64,000 nt of DNA, from assembly GCA_022376925.1 (NCBI GenBank), contig JAIOJX010000032.1, forward strand, positions 199,264,939-199,328,938, given 5' to 3'. The notes below the pieces were generated by a model. It was not told where the DNA came from. It made no database searches and saw only the letters and a list, made by a program, of their open reading frames with translations. Shown piece by piece: positions 24,327-34,566 of the stretch (the first letter of the stretch is position 1; every line of letters begins with the position of its first letter). Source of the DNA: Tragulus kanchil. Lineage: Eukaryota; Chordata; Mammalia; Artiodactyla; Tragulidae. The translations under genes and the position numbers were made by a program.

Positions 24327-26206
24327 CACAGTTTTGTAAAGGGTCCCCACTAATTCATAAGTATTTGTCAATGAAACCTGTTTATTACCTAATATCTAGT
24401 ATCTCCATTTCATGCCCTTTACCTTCTCATGAAGAGATTTTTAGGAACATATAAAGTTGACGATTTTTCTAAGGTCAAGCAGCTATAAAGTATCAGAGCT
24501 AGAACTAGATATCTCATGACCTGATTTTCAGTCCAGCCCTCCATACTTCTCTCTTTCCTGCTTCTGTGAAGACACGGCTCCTCTAAGACTTACAGATTAA
24601 TTATCTCACCACAGAGAAAATGGGTAGGACTTCCACCATATTATCAGGAAAGTCTTTATAATGGGCAGCCAAATGTTTAAGCCACAGACAAAACTAATAA
24701 CCTGTTCTCTAATGTTACCATGGCACCTTGTGTGTAGCTCTTATAACACTCATCACAATGGACTCAAAACCACCAGTTTATCTGTTTTCCATAAACAGAC
24801 CATAAACTTCCTAAGGCCTGGACTATGTTTTACCACATTTATATCTCAAGCATCGAGCACAGGGTTTGGAGCACATTTGCTACTGCCCAACTGCTCATTT
24901 GTTAAATGGATATATGGATAAATGAGCAGATGAGTGAATGGCAGTAGAACAAACTAGAAAAGAACACTAGGCTTAGAACTAACTGGGTTCTAATTCTGCC
25001 TCTACTACCTACTAGCGAATTGACTTGGGGTGACCTATGTGTATCAGGAGAATAACATAGCATGGGGTTCTTTCAAAAGTGCTTTGTATGCCAAAGATCC
25101 TTTGAATCGTTATTATTACTCATCCAAATCATGACTTGCGAACAAAAGGAGGTCTTTTGGTTCGAATAGACAGCTTGCTTTGCATTCTGTTTACACAACA
25201 ATTCTCTTACTGTAATTAATTGCAACAGCCTTACAGAAGAAACGTAATACTAGTTAGCTTTTCTATTCACTTTCAGTCCCTCAAATCACATTTTTCCTTA
25301 CATCTCACAACCTTTTTTTGATGCCTATGGCAGACACAACTTCTTTGACAACAGCACTCTTTACTACTGAACACATACATGGACTCAAATCATTCACAGT
25401 TTTGTAAAGGGTCCCCACTAATTCATAAGTATTTGTCAATGAAACCTGTTTATTACCTAATATCTAGTATCTCCATTTCATGCCCTTTACCTTCTCATGA
25501 AGAGATTTTTAGGAACATATAAAGTTGACGATTTTTCTAAGGTCAAGCAGCTATAAAGTATCAGAGCTAGAACTAGATATCTCATGACCTGATTTTCAGT
25601 CCAGCCCTCCATACTTCTCTCTTTCCTGCTTCTGTGAAGACACGGCTCCTCTAAGACTTACAGATTAATTATCTCACCACAGAGAAAATGGGTAGGACTT
25701 CCACCATATTATCAGGAAAGTCTTTATAATGGGCAGCCAAATGTTTAAGCCACAGACAAAACTAATAACCTGTTCTCTAATGTTACCATGGCACCTTGTG
25801 TGTAGCTCTTATAACACTCATCACAATGGACTCAAAACCACCAGTTTATCTGTTTTCCATAAACAGACCATAAACTTCCTAAGGCCTGGACTATGTTTTA
25901 CCACATTTATATCTCAAGCATCGAGCACAGGGTTTGGAGCACATTTGCTACTGCCCAACTGCTCATTTGTTAAATGGATATATGGATAAATGAGCAGATG
26001 AGTGAATGGCAGTAGAACAAACTAGAAAAGAACACTAGGCTTAGAACTAACTGGGTTCTAATTCTGCCTCTACTACCTACTAGCGAATTGACTTGGGGTG
26101 ACCTATGTGTATCAGGAGAATAACATAGCATGGGGTTCTTTCAAAAGTGCTTTGTATGCCAAAGATCCTTTGAATCGTTATTATTACTCATCCAAATCAT
26201 GACTTG
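24080..26206 (+). repeat. Direct duplication 9 (24080-25138 and 25149-26206)
   Basis: Spacing 1,068-1,069 bases with about ten filler bases (25139-25148). The start also lies in duplication 8, so the block beginning GGAGGTCTTTTGG is present three times (22855, 24080, 25149). Content is mainly unrecognised, with MIR-like traces near 24470-24545 and 24955-25035. Confidence 0.9.
24955..25035 (+). mobile_element. MIR fragment
   Basis: AACTGGGTTCTAATTCTGCC then CTACTACCTACTAGCGAATT resembles the MIR core around 'gactctgccacttactagctg'. Repeats at about 26023-26103. Confidence 0.5.
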
Positions 26207-26252
26207 TGACTACCATAGCTGTAAGTTAAAACAGGAGTCAAAAATTCAAATG

Positions 26253-26528
26253 CTAGGCTTCCCTGTTGGCCCAGTGGGTAAAGAGTCTGCCTTGCTGTGC
26301 AAAGGGCACTGGTTCAATCCCTGGCCCAGAAGATTCCACATGCCATGGAGTGGCTGGACCAGTGTGTCCAGTTAAGAGCCAGCGCTCTGCAGTGTGTACA
26401 CCCAGAGCCAGTGCTCTGCAATGAGAGAGGCCACTGCAATGGGGGCCCACACAGGCTAAGGAATAAAAATGGATGAAAACAAATGGATACAAAATCAATA
26501 AAAGAGGCCAAAAACTTGTAAAAAAAAA
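26253..26528 (+). mobile_element. CHR-2-type SINE
   Basis: Forward element: head AGGCTTCCCTGTTGGCCCAG, B-box GGTTCAATCCC, body AGAGCCAGTGCTCTGCAATG and an A-rich tail ending in nine A. TCAAATG at 26246-26252 and about 26529-26535 is a probable target-site duplication. Confidence 0.85.
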
Positions 26529-26535
26529 ATCAAAT

Positions 26536-26957
26536 GTCAAATGAGCTAAGAAATAATGTGGCAAGTCATAAGAACATATGAGCATAAACACAATGATATA
26601 TGGGGCCATTTGATGCAGAGTGATGAGGGGGTTGTGAGGGACATACATGAAAAATTAGCATACTTCTCAAGCAAAGAGGGTAGCTTGCGTTGGTCATTAC
26701 ATAGTGTGATTACAAACCCAGCAATGTTAAATCTTTCAGTTTTTCAAGAAGAGCTATAACACTAGGTTGTGATACGAAATATGACAATTATCACGTATTA
26801 AGCAACATGGCACAGGCTATCCTTGGAGATAAGTCATGTGAGTTCAACTTCTGACATATATGTTGGCCTTATGATCTCTAATAATGACTGTAAACAGTAC
26901 CCACACAGCAACCACTTGGAGAAAAATCATCATGTGTAAAATCTAAAGATGAATTAG
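26536..26957. other. Single-copy-type DNA inside duplication 10
   Basis: No repeat or gene recognised. Duplicated at about 27633-28054. Confidence 0.4.
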
Positions 26958-27110
26958 AGAAAGAATGGGCCTTGGAGTCAGGACTGTGTCATTTGCTAGC
27001 TGGGTGGCCTTGGGTAAATTTACATAGATGCATTTGATAAGTCATATCTCATCTACTCCATAACCCTATGAAATGTACCATGAAGGCTCAGAATAGATAA
27101 TATGTGACAG
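26958..27110 (+). mobile_element. MIR SINE
   Basis: AATGGGCCTTGGAGTCAGGA, TTTGCTAGCTGGGTGGCCTT and GGGTAAATTTAC match the MIR 5' half and core. Repeats at about 28055-28207. Confidence 0.65.
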
Positions 27111-27349
27111 AATGTGATGAAACTGTGGTGTCCTTTAAAATACAGGACAGCGTCATCATTAACCTAGGACAGTGGCTCAAGCTGAACCAAAATTAATAAA
27201 TGAGTGTATCAGGAGAATAACATAGCATGGGGTTCTTTCAAAAGTGCTTTGTATGCCAAAGATCCTTTGAATCGTTATTATTACTCATCCAAATCATGAC
27301 TTGTGACTACCATAGCTGTAAGTTAAAACAGGAGTCAAAAATTCAAATG

Positions 27350-27625
27350 CTAGGCTTCCCTGTTGGCCCAGTGGGTAAAGAGTCTGCCTTGCTGTGCAAA
27401 GGGCACTGGTTCAATCCCTGGCCCAGAAGATTCCACATGCCATGGAGTGGCTGGACCAGTGTGTCCAGTTAAGAGCCAGCGCTCTGCAGTGTGTACACCC
27501 AGAGCCAGTGCTCTGCAATGAGAGAGGCCACTGCAATGGGGGCCCACACAGGCTAAGGAATAAAAATGGATGAAAACAAATGGATACAAAATCAATAAAA
27601 GAGGCCAAAAACTTGTAAAAAAAAA
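27350..27625 (+). mobile_element. CHR-2-type SINE, second copy in duplication 10
   Basis: Duplicate of 26253-26528. Confidence 0.85.
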
Positions 27626-28054
27626 ATCAAATGTCAAATGAGCTAAGAAATAATGTGGCAAGTCATAAGAACATATGAGCATAAACACAATGATATATGG
27701 GGCCATTTGATGCAGAGTGATGAGGGGGTTGTGAGGGACATACATGAAAAATTAGCATACTTCTCAAGCAAAGAGGGTAGCTTGCGTTGGTCATTACATA
27801 GTGTGATTACAAACCCAGCAATGTTAAATCTTTCAGTTTTTCAAGAAGAGCTATAACACTAGGTTGTGATACGAAATATGACAATTATCACGTATTAAGC
27901 AACATGGCACAGGCTATCCTTGGAGATAAGTCATGTGAGTTCAACTTCTGACATATATGTTGGCCTTATGATCTCTAATAATGACTGTAAACAGTACCCA
28001 CACAGCAACCACTTGGAGAAAAATCATCATGTGTAAAATCTAAAGATGAATTAG

Positions 28055-28207
28055 AGAAAGAATGGGCCTTGGAGTCAGGACTGTGTCATTTGCTAGCTGG
28101 GTGGCCTTGGGTAAATTTACATAGATGCATTTGATAAATCATATCTCATCTACTCCATAACCCTATGAAATGTACCATGAAGGCTCAGAATAGATAATAT
28201 GTGACAG
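28055..28207 (+). mobile_element. MIR SINE, second copy in duplication 10
   Basis: Duplicate of 26958-27110. Confidence 0.6.
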
Positions 28208-28836
28208 AATGTGATGGAACTGTGGTGTCCTTTAAAATACAGGACAGCGTCATCATTAACCTAGGACAGTGGCTCAAGCTGAACCAAAATTAATAAATGA
28301 GTGATTAAATCAATGAGTAAATAGTGAATGAATACATGGAGGGCATTTTGAATAGTATATCTGTCCTAATAAATCAAATTTTTTGTGAATCAAGCCTTTT
28401 GACTCTTACCTAGGATATTAGGGCTGTTTACCCTCTATTTTACAAACGGCAAAGGTGCAGATCAGAGAGGATGGGAACTTTGCCCAAAATCATACAGGGA
28501 GTGATTCCAGAGTCCAAACCAGAATCCTATGTTTTTAAGTAGTATCTGATACTCTCCCTCTGAGTATTTTTACCATTTCTATAGAAGCTCTTAAAAAACC
28601 ACACCTATTGGTACGGTTTATTGACTTACATTAATCAACTGACTACATTTTAAACAAACATACTAAAGAAGCCCCTACAAATTAAACATAAATGATTGAG
28701 TTCTTGAGTTTGGAAAATACTGATGCTAGAAAGAATTTAACACGTTAGTATTAAAAGGAAAGCAACATTAGGATGCTGGAGGGTCCAATCAGTTACAAGA
28801 TAAAATGAATGAATGTGTGTAATTGATTTAGGCAAA

Positions 28837-28855
28837 GTGTGTGTGTACATGTATG

Positions 28856-28902
<47 letters not shown>
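28837..28902. repeat. GT microsatellite (compound)
   Basis: GT tracts of 8 and 15 units separated by TT, after a GTACATGTAT interruption. Confidence 0.95.
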
Positions 28903-28904
<2 letters not shown>

Positions 28905-29149
28905 TTTGAATAAGCATTGTATTTTATATTAATGAGGAGAAATTAAGAAAATTGTGTCAGGCATTCAATATTGAAGGCACTCTTTGCTTAACCATTTTCA
29001 TTGTAGCAATAGAATAAAGAGCCAACGAGAGCAATGAGCTAAATACAAGTCAGAGAAATCTAAAGAAAGTATGAAAATGGCCATTTTGTAGAGTTAAAAT
29101 TCATTACCAATGTATACTTAACCAGCTGAGCACTGAAGACGTTTTAGAA

Positions 29150-29294
29150 CTTTGGTGCTGGAAAAGATTCTTGAGAGTCCCTTGGCCAGCAAGGAGATCA
29201 AACCAGTCAACCCTAAAGGAAATCAATCCTGAATATATACGGGAAGGACTGATGCTGAAGCTACAATACTTTGGTCACATGATGCAAAGAGACA
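29150..29294 (+). mobile_element. BovB LINE 3' end, truncated by duplication 11 junction
   Basis: Same text as 30236-30384 and ends at GATGCAAAGAGACA, where the second copy of duplication 11 begins. Confidence 0.85.
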
Positions 29295-29922
29295 GTGTGA
29301 TCAAACTGTGGTGTCCTTTAAAATACAGGACAGCGTCATCATTAACCTAGGACAGTGGCTCAAGCTGAACCAAAATTAATAAATGAGTGATTAAATCAAT
29401 GAGTAAATAGTGAATGAATACATGGAGGGCATTTTGAATAGTATATCTGTCCTAATAAATCAAATTTTTTGTGAATCAAGCCTTTTGACTCTTACCTAGG
29501 ATATTAGGGCTGTTTACCCTCTATTTTACAAACGGCAAAGGTGCAGATCAGAGAGGATGGGAACTTTGCCCAAAATCATACAGGGAGTGATTCCAGAGTC
29601 CAAACCAGAATCCTATGTTTTTAAGTAGTATCTGATACTCTCCCTCTGAGTATTTTTACCATTTCTATAGAAGCTCTTAAAAAACCACACCTATTGGTAC
29701 GGTTTATTGACTTACATTAATCAACTGACTACATTTTAAACAAACATACTAAAGAAGCCCCTACAAATTAAACATAAATGATTGAGTTCTTGAGTTTGGA
29801 AAATACTGATGCTAGAAAGAATTTAACACGTTAGTATTAAAAGGAAAGCAACATTAGGATGCTGGAGGGTCCAATCAGTTACAAGATAAAATGAATGAAT
29901 GTGTGTAATTGATTTAGGCAAA

Positions 29923-29943
29923 GTGTGTGTGTACATGTATGTG

Positions 29944-29992
<49 letters not shown>
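29923..29992. repeat. GT microsatellite, second copy
   Basis: Duplicate of 28837-28902 but with 9 and 16 GT units. Confidence 0.95.
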
Positions 29993-29994
<2 letters not shown>

Positions 29995-30231
29995 TTTGAA
30001 TAAGCATTGTATTTTATATTAATGAGGAGAAATTAAGAAAATTGTGTCAGGCATTCAATATTGAAGGCACTCTTTGCTTAACCATTTTCATTGTAGCAAT
30101 AGAATAAAGAGCCAACGAGAGCAATGAGCTAAATACAAGTCAGAGAAATCTAAAGAAAGTATGAAAATGGCCATTTTGTAGAGTTAAAATTCATTACCAA
30201 TGTATACTTAACCAGCTGAGCACTGAAGACG

Positions 30232-30591
30232 TTTTAGAACTTTGGTGCTGGAAAAGATTCTTGAGAGTCCCTTGGCCAGCAAGGAGATCAAACCAGTCAA
30301 CCCTAAAGGAAATCAATCCTGAATATATACGGGAAGGACTGATGCTGAAGCTACAATACTTTGGTCACATGATGCAAAGAGACAATTCATTGGAAAAGGC
30401 CCTAATGCTGGGAAAGATTGAGGGCAGAAGAGGAGGGTTCCAAGGGATGAGATGGTTGGATGGCACCACCAAATCAGTGTACATGAATCTCAGCAAACTC
30501 CAGGAGATAGTGAAGGACAGGGAAGTCTGCCATGCTGCAGTCCATGGCTTCTCAAAGAGTCAGACATGATTTAGAGACTGAACAACAACAA
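30232..30591 (+). pseudogene. BovB (RTE) LINE 3' end with remnant reverse-transcriptase C-terminus
   Basis: A frame of about 100 codons (30261-30569) encodes the tail of the RTE-type polyprotein: motifs LMLKLQYFGHMMQR, KALMLGKIEGRR, MRWLDGTTKS and KDREVCHAAVHGFSKSQT. These correspond to the C-terminal region after the reverse-transcriptase domain. The element ends in the BovB short tandem tail AACAACAACA. The endonuclease and catalytic reverse-transcriptase domains are absent, so it is a dead 5'-truncated copy. Flanks are partly hidden by duplications 11 and 12. Confidence 0.88.
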
Positions 30592-30884
30592 TCCCTCTTC
30601 ACTTAAAGACAAAAATTTTGAAAATGATGAAAGAGAGAAGCCCTGTGGTCACAACTAATAAAAGGGATAGAAAATGTCCATGACTGACAGGAGACCCTTC
30701 TGGCTCCAATATGTTAAAAGCTAAGAAAGCAACAAAAGAACCATGATCTTAAGTGTGGAGTTGAAGCTGGTAAACTAACTCACTGTAACGATCTGGGGAA
30801 CAGGAAGTGGCATTGGTATGGATACACCTCAGCTCACAACATTAGTGCCATCATATGAGTCTTTACAAAACTTAGAGCTTTCAT

Positions 30885-31589
30885 TCTTTTTATTTTTTAA
30901 AAAATAACAACTTCTGTTCATTTTTTTAAACCTTTTTTTTTTTTTTTTGGCCACTTCTATTGGTCTTTCATTTATTTCTATCTTTTTTCTTTGGCCTGTG
31001 TGGGTCTCCCATCCCAGTGGCCTCTCTTGCTGCAGAGCACCAGCTCTGGGTGCATGTGCTCCAGAGTTCTGGCTCCATAGTTGGATACATTGGTCCAGCC
31101 GCTCCGTAGCATGTGGGATCTTCCCAGGCCAGGGACTGAACCGGCACCCCTTGCACTGCAAGGCAGTGTCCTTATCCACTGGACCACCAGGGGAGCCCCT
31201 TCTATTCATTTTTATAAATTTTTAAATTTACTTATTTTGGGCTCTTTTGGGTTTTCACTGCTGCCGCAGGCTCTTCTCTACTTGCAGGGAGTGGGGGCTA
31301 CTCTCTAGTTGAGCTGAGCAGGTTTCTTGTTGCAGTGACTTCTCTTGTTGTGGAACTCAGGCTCTAGGGGACATGGGCTTCAATAGTTGTGGCATATGGG
31401 CTCAACAGCTGTGGCTCTGATACTCTAGAGCACAGGCTCCATAGTTGTGGGTCACGGGCTTAGCTTAGATATGGGATCTTACCTTAGCTAAGATATGGGA
31501 AGCTGTGGGATCTTCCCGGATCAGGGATCCAATCTGTGTCTTCTTCATTGACAGGTGAACTCTTTACTGCTGAGCCACCAGGGAAGTTC
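30885..31589 (-). mobile_element. CHR-1-type SINE, interrupted by a CHR-2 SINE
   Basis: Inverted long CHR-1 element. TTCACTGCTGCCGCAGGCTC, several AGTTGTGG-type repeats, TCTTCCCGGATCAGGGATCC (reverse B-box) and the head GAGCCACCAGGGAAGTT. Flanked by AGAGCTTTCAT at 30874-30884 and 31590-31600. A CHR-2 SINE (30926-31198) sits in its T-rich tail. Confidence 0.8.
30926..31198 (-). mobile_element. CHR-2-type SINE nested in the CHR-1 tail
   Basis: Inverted: T-run about 30933-30948, GGCCACTTCTATTGGTCTTT, reverse body and head GGACCACCAGGGGAGCCC. CTTCTGTTCATTTTT (30911-30925) and CTTCTATTCATTTTT (31199-31213) form its target-site duplication, both inside the older CHR-1 element. Confidence 0.85.
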
Positions 31590-31992
31590 AGAGCTTTCAT
31601 ACTTTTCTTCAAATTTATTCCAGGACAGGGAAGTCTGCCATGCTGCAGTCCATGGCTTCTCAAAGAGTCAGACATGATTTAGAGACTGAACAACAACAAT
31701 CCCTCTTCACTTAAAGACAAAAATTTTGAAAATGATGAAAGAGAGAAGCCCTGTGGTCACAACTAATAAAAGGGATAGAAAATGTCCATGACTGACAGGA
31801 GACCCTTCTGGCTCCAATATGTTAAAAGCTAAGAAAGCAACAAAAGAACCATGATCTTAAGTGTGGAGTTGAAGCTGGTAAACTAACTCACTGTAACGAT
31901 CTGGGGAACAGGAAGTGGCATTGGTATGGATACACCTCAGCTCACAACATTAGTGCCATCATATGAGTCTTTACAAAACTTAGAGCTTTCAT

Positions 31993-32697
31993 TCTTTTTA
32001 TTTTTTAAAAAATAACAACTTCTGTTCATTTTTTTAAACCTTTTTTTTTTTTTTTTGGCCACTTCTATTGGTCTTTCATTTATTTCTATCTTTTTTCTTT
32101 GGCCTGTGTGGGTCTCCCATCCCAGTGGCCTCTCTTGCTGCAGAGCACCAGCTCTGGGTGCATGTGCTCCAGAGTTCTGGCTCCATAGTTGGATACATTG
32201 GTCCAGCCGCTCCGTAGCATGTGGGATCTTCCCAGGCCAGGGACTGAACCGGCGCCCCCTGTACCACAAGGCAGTGTCCTTACCCACTGGACCACCAGGG
32301 GAGCCCCTTCTATTCATTTTTATAAATTTTTAAATTTACTTATTTTGGGCTCTTTTGGGTTTTCACTGCTGCCGCAGGCTCTTCTCTACTTGCAGGGAGT
32401 GGGGGCTACTCTCTAGTTGAGCTGAGCAGGTTTCTTGTTGCAGTGACTTCTCTTGTTGTGGAACTCAGGCTCTAGGGGACATGGGCTTCAATAGTTGTGG
32501 CATATGGGCTCAACAGCTGTGGCTCTGATACTCTAGAGCACAGGCTCCATAGTTGTGGGTCACGGGCTTAGCTTAGATATGGGATCTTACCTTAGCTAAG
32601 ATATGGGAAGCTGTGGGATCTTCCCGGATCAGGGATCCAATCTGTGTCTTCTTCATTGACAGGTGAACTCTTTACTGCTGAGCCACCAGGGAAGTTC
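31993..32697 (-). mobile_element. CHR-1-type SINE, second copy in duplication 12
   Basis: Duplicate of 30885-31589 with the same nested CHR-2. Confidence 0.8.
32034..32306 (-). mobile_element. CHR-2-type SINE, second copy with six-transition patch
   Basis: Duplicate of 30926-31198, but bases 32254-32283 differ by six transitions. Both copies keep the B-box; the second copy reads more like another genomic CHR-2 in this patch. Confidence 0.85.
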
Positions 32698-32751
32698 AGA
32701 GCTTTCATACTTTTCTTCAAATTTATTCCAGGCAAATAGAGAGGAGTTTTT

Positions 32752-32817
32752 TAATATATATATACATACACACACACGCACACACACAGAGACACACACA
32801 CATAATTATATATAGTC
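32752..32817. repeat. TA/CA compound microsatellite
   Basis: TATATATATA, CACACACACGCACACACACA and GACACACACACA, then TATATA. Repeats at about 33799-33864. Confidence 0.85.
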
Positions 32818-33129
32818 TGTTGCCCTGAAATCTTCTTGATATGTTAATTGGAAAATGTGCTACCTTCACTTAGCAAGTATTTACATATTAATTAACTTTG
32901 AGAAGACTGCAAACAGCTTACTTGGTTGAAGGTGTTAACAATCTATACTCCTACTCAGATTCATAGGAGAAGGGGGGCACCTGTGTACACATGATAATAT
33001 CTAATTATTTGGCTGGAAAACTGTGCAGAATTTACAATCCAGACACAGGTTTCTGATAACTCAAGGGGGATGGCGTGCTTTTTTTAAAAAAGGGCAAAAA
33101 GGTAGATTTATTTTAATTTAATGATGTCA

Positions 33130-33243
33130 TGGGGTTTCCCAGATGTTGCATTGGTAAAGAATCCACCTGCCAATGTAGAAGATGCAGGAGATGTGGGTCC
33201 AATTCCTGGTTCAGGAATATCCCCTGGGGAAGTGGAAGTGCTT
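33130..33243 (+). mobile_element. Bov-tA SINE, 3'-truncated
   Basis: GGGGTTTCCCAGATGTTGCA, CCACCTGCCAATGTAGAAGA and GGGTCCAATTCCTGG (B-box) with AGGAATATCCCCTGG, then the similarity stops. Only the tRNA-derived half and the start of the body remain. Confidence 0.78.
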
Positions 33244-33798
33244 TAGCTTAAGTCCAAACAAGGAATACAAGATGATATTTCATAATATTATACATTGCTT
33301 CCTGTTTTCAAATACATTCAGCAGACTGTACACTCATAGGACAGTAAGAATGTTAAATAAATTGCAAGAAGTTAGGAATTAGGCAAAACATGTTATTATC
33401 AAAAGTAACCAGAGTGATGTTATCTTTCAAGTTATGTAAGAATTCAGCTGGTTTTGTTGTGTCCTAGAAAACTTAGCTGGGAGGCTGAAGCACCCGATGT
33501 GACTGAATAAGGGTCATTATAGTAAAACTGGATGAGTGCGGCAGTGAGTAGCAAGAGAAAAATTAGTGCTACTCCTCTGAACATGTTAGATGCATCACAT
33601 CTTCAGAGAAATAGCATTTAGTGCAGCTCAGCAAATGTTTTGTGGACATTCCCTATGTGCCAGGCACATATTCTTCCCCGGACCCACAGTATTACGGTCC
33701 CAGACCCAGGAGTGTCCTCAGTGGGTCTCTGGAAAGATTCTGAGAAAGAGACATTACTTTTCTTCAAATTTATTCCAGGCAAATAGAGAGGAGTTTTT

Positions 33799-33864
33799 TA
33801 ATATATATATACATACACACACACGCACACACACAGAGACACACACACATAATTATATATAGTC
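33799..33864. repeat. TA/CA microsatellite, second copy
   Basis: Duplicate of 32752-32817. Confidence 0.85.
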
Positions 33865-34176
33865 TGTTGCCCTGAAATCTTCTTGATATGTTAATTGGAA
33901 AATGTGCTACCTTCACTTAGCAAGTATTTACATATTAATTAACTTTGAGAAGACTGCAAACAGCTTACTTGGTTGAAGGTGTTAACAATCTATACTCCTA
34001 CTCAGATTCATAGGAGAAGGGGGGCACCTGTGTACACATGATAATATCTAATTATTTGGCTGGAAAACTGTGCAGAATTTACAATCCAGACACAGGTTTC
34101 TGATAACTCAAGGGGGATGGCGTGCTTTTTTTAAAAAAGGGCAAAAAGGTAGATTTATTTTAATTTAATGATGTCA

Positions 34177-34290
34177 TGGGGTTTCCCAGATGTTGCATTG
34201 GTAAAGAATCCACCTGCCAATGTAGAAGATGCAGGAGATGTGGGTCCAATTCCTGGTTCAGGAATATCCCCTGGGGAAGTGGAAGTGCTT
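34177..34290 (+). mobile_element. Truncated Bov-tA, second copy in duplication 13
   Basis: Duplicate of 33130-33243. Confidence 0.78.
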
Positions 34291-34566
34291 TAGCTTAAGT
34301 CCAAACAAGGAATACAAGATGATATTTCATAATATTATACATTGCTTCCTGTTTTCAAATACATTCAGCAGACTGTACACTCATAGGACAGTAAGAATGT
34401 TAAATAAATTGCAAGAAGTTAGGAATTAGGCAAAACATGTTATTATCAAAAGTAACCAGAGTGATGTTATCTTTCAAGTTATGTAAGAATTCAGCTGGTT
34501 TTGTTGTGTCCTAGAAAACTTAGCTGGGAGGCTGAAGCACCCGATGTGACTGAATAAGGGTCATTA

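Larger units (their letters stand above)
26107..28302 (+). repeat. Direct duplication 10 (26107-27203 and 27204-28302)
   Basis: Spacing 1,097 bases; the copies abut with a GTG shared at the junction. Two single-base differences were noticed (about 27041/28138 and 27118/28216). Contains a CHR-2 SINE and an MIR. Confidence 0.92.
28218..30384 (+). repeat. Direct duplication 11 (28218-29294 and 29304-30384)
   Basis: Spacing 1,086 bases. The GT tracts are one unit longer in each half in the second copy. The upstream copy stops inside the BovB fragment, so only the second copy has the complete BovB end. An MIRb-like trace lies near 28430-28550 (and about 29516-29636). Confidence 0.92.
30512..32732 (+). 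repeat. Direct duplication 12 (30512-31624 and 31621-32732)
   Basis: Spacing 1,108 bases; junction through a shared AGGA. The second copy begins with the last ~80 bases of the BovB end (31622-31701). It is identical except for a cluster of six transitions in the CHR-2 SINE (31146-31175 against 32254-32283). Confidence 0.92.
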
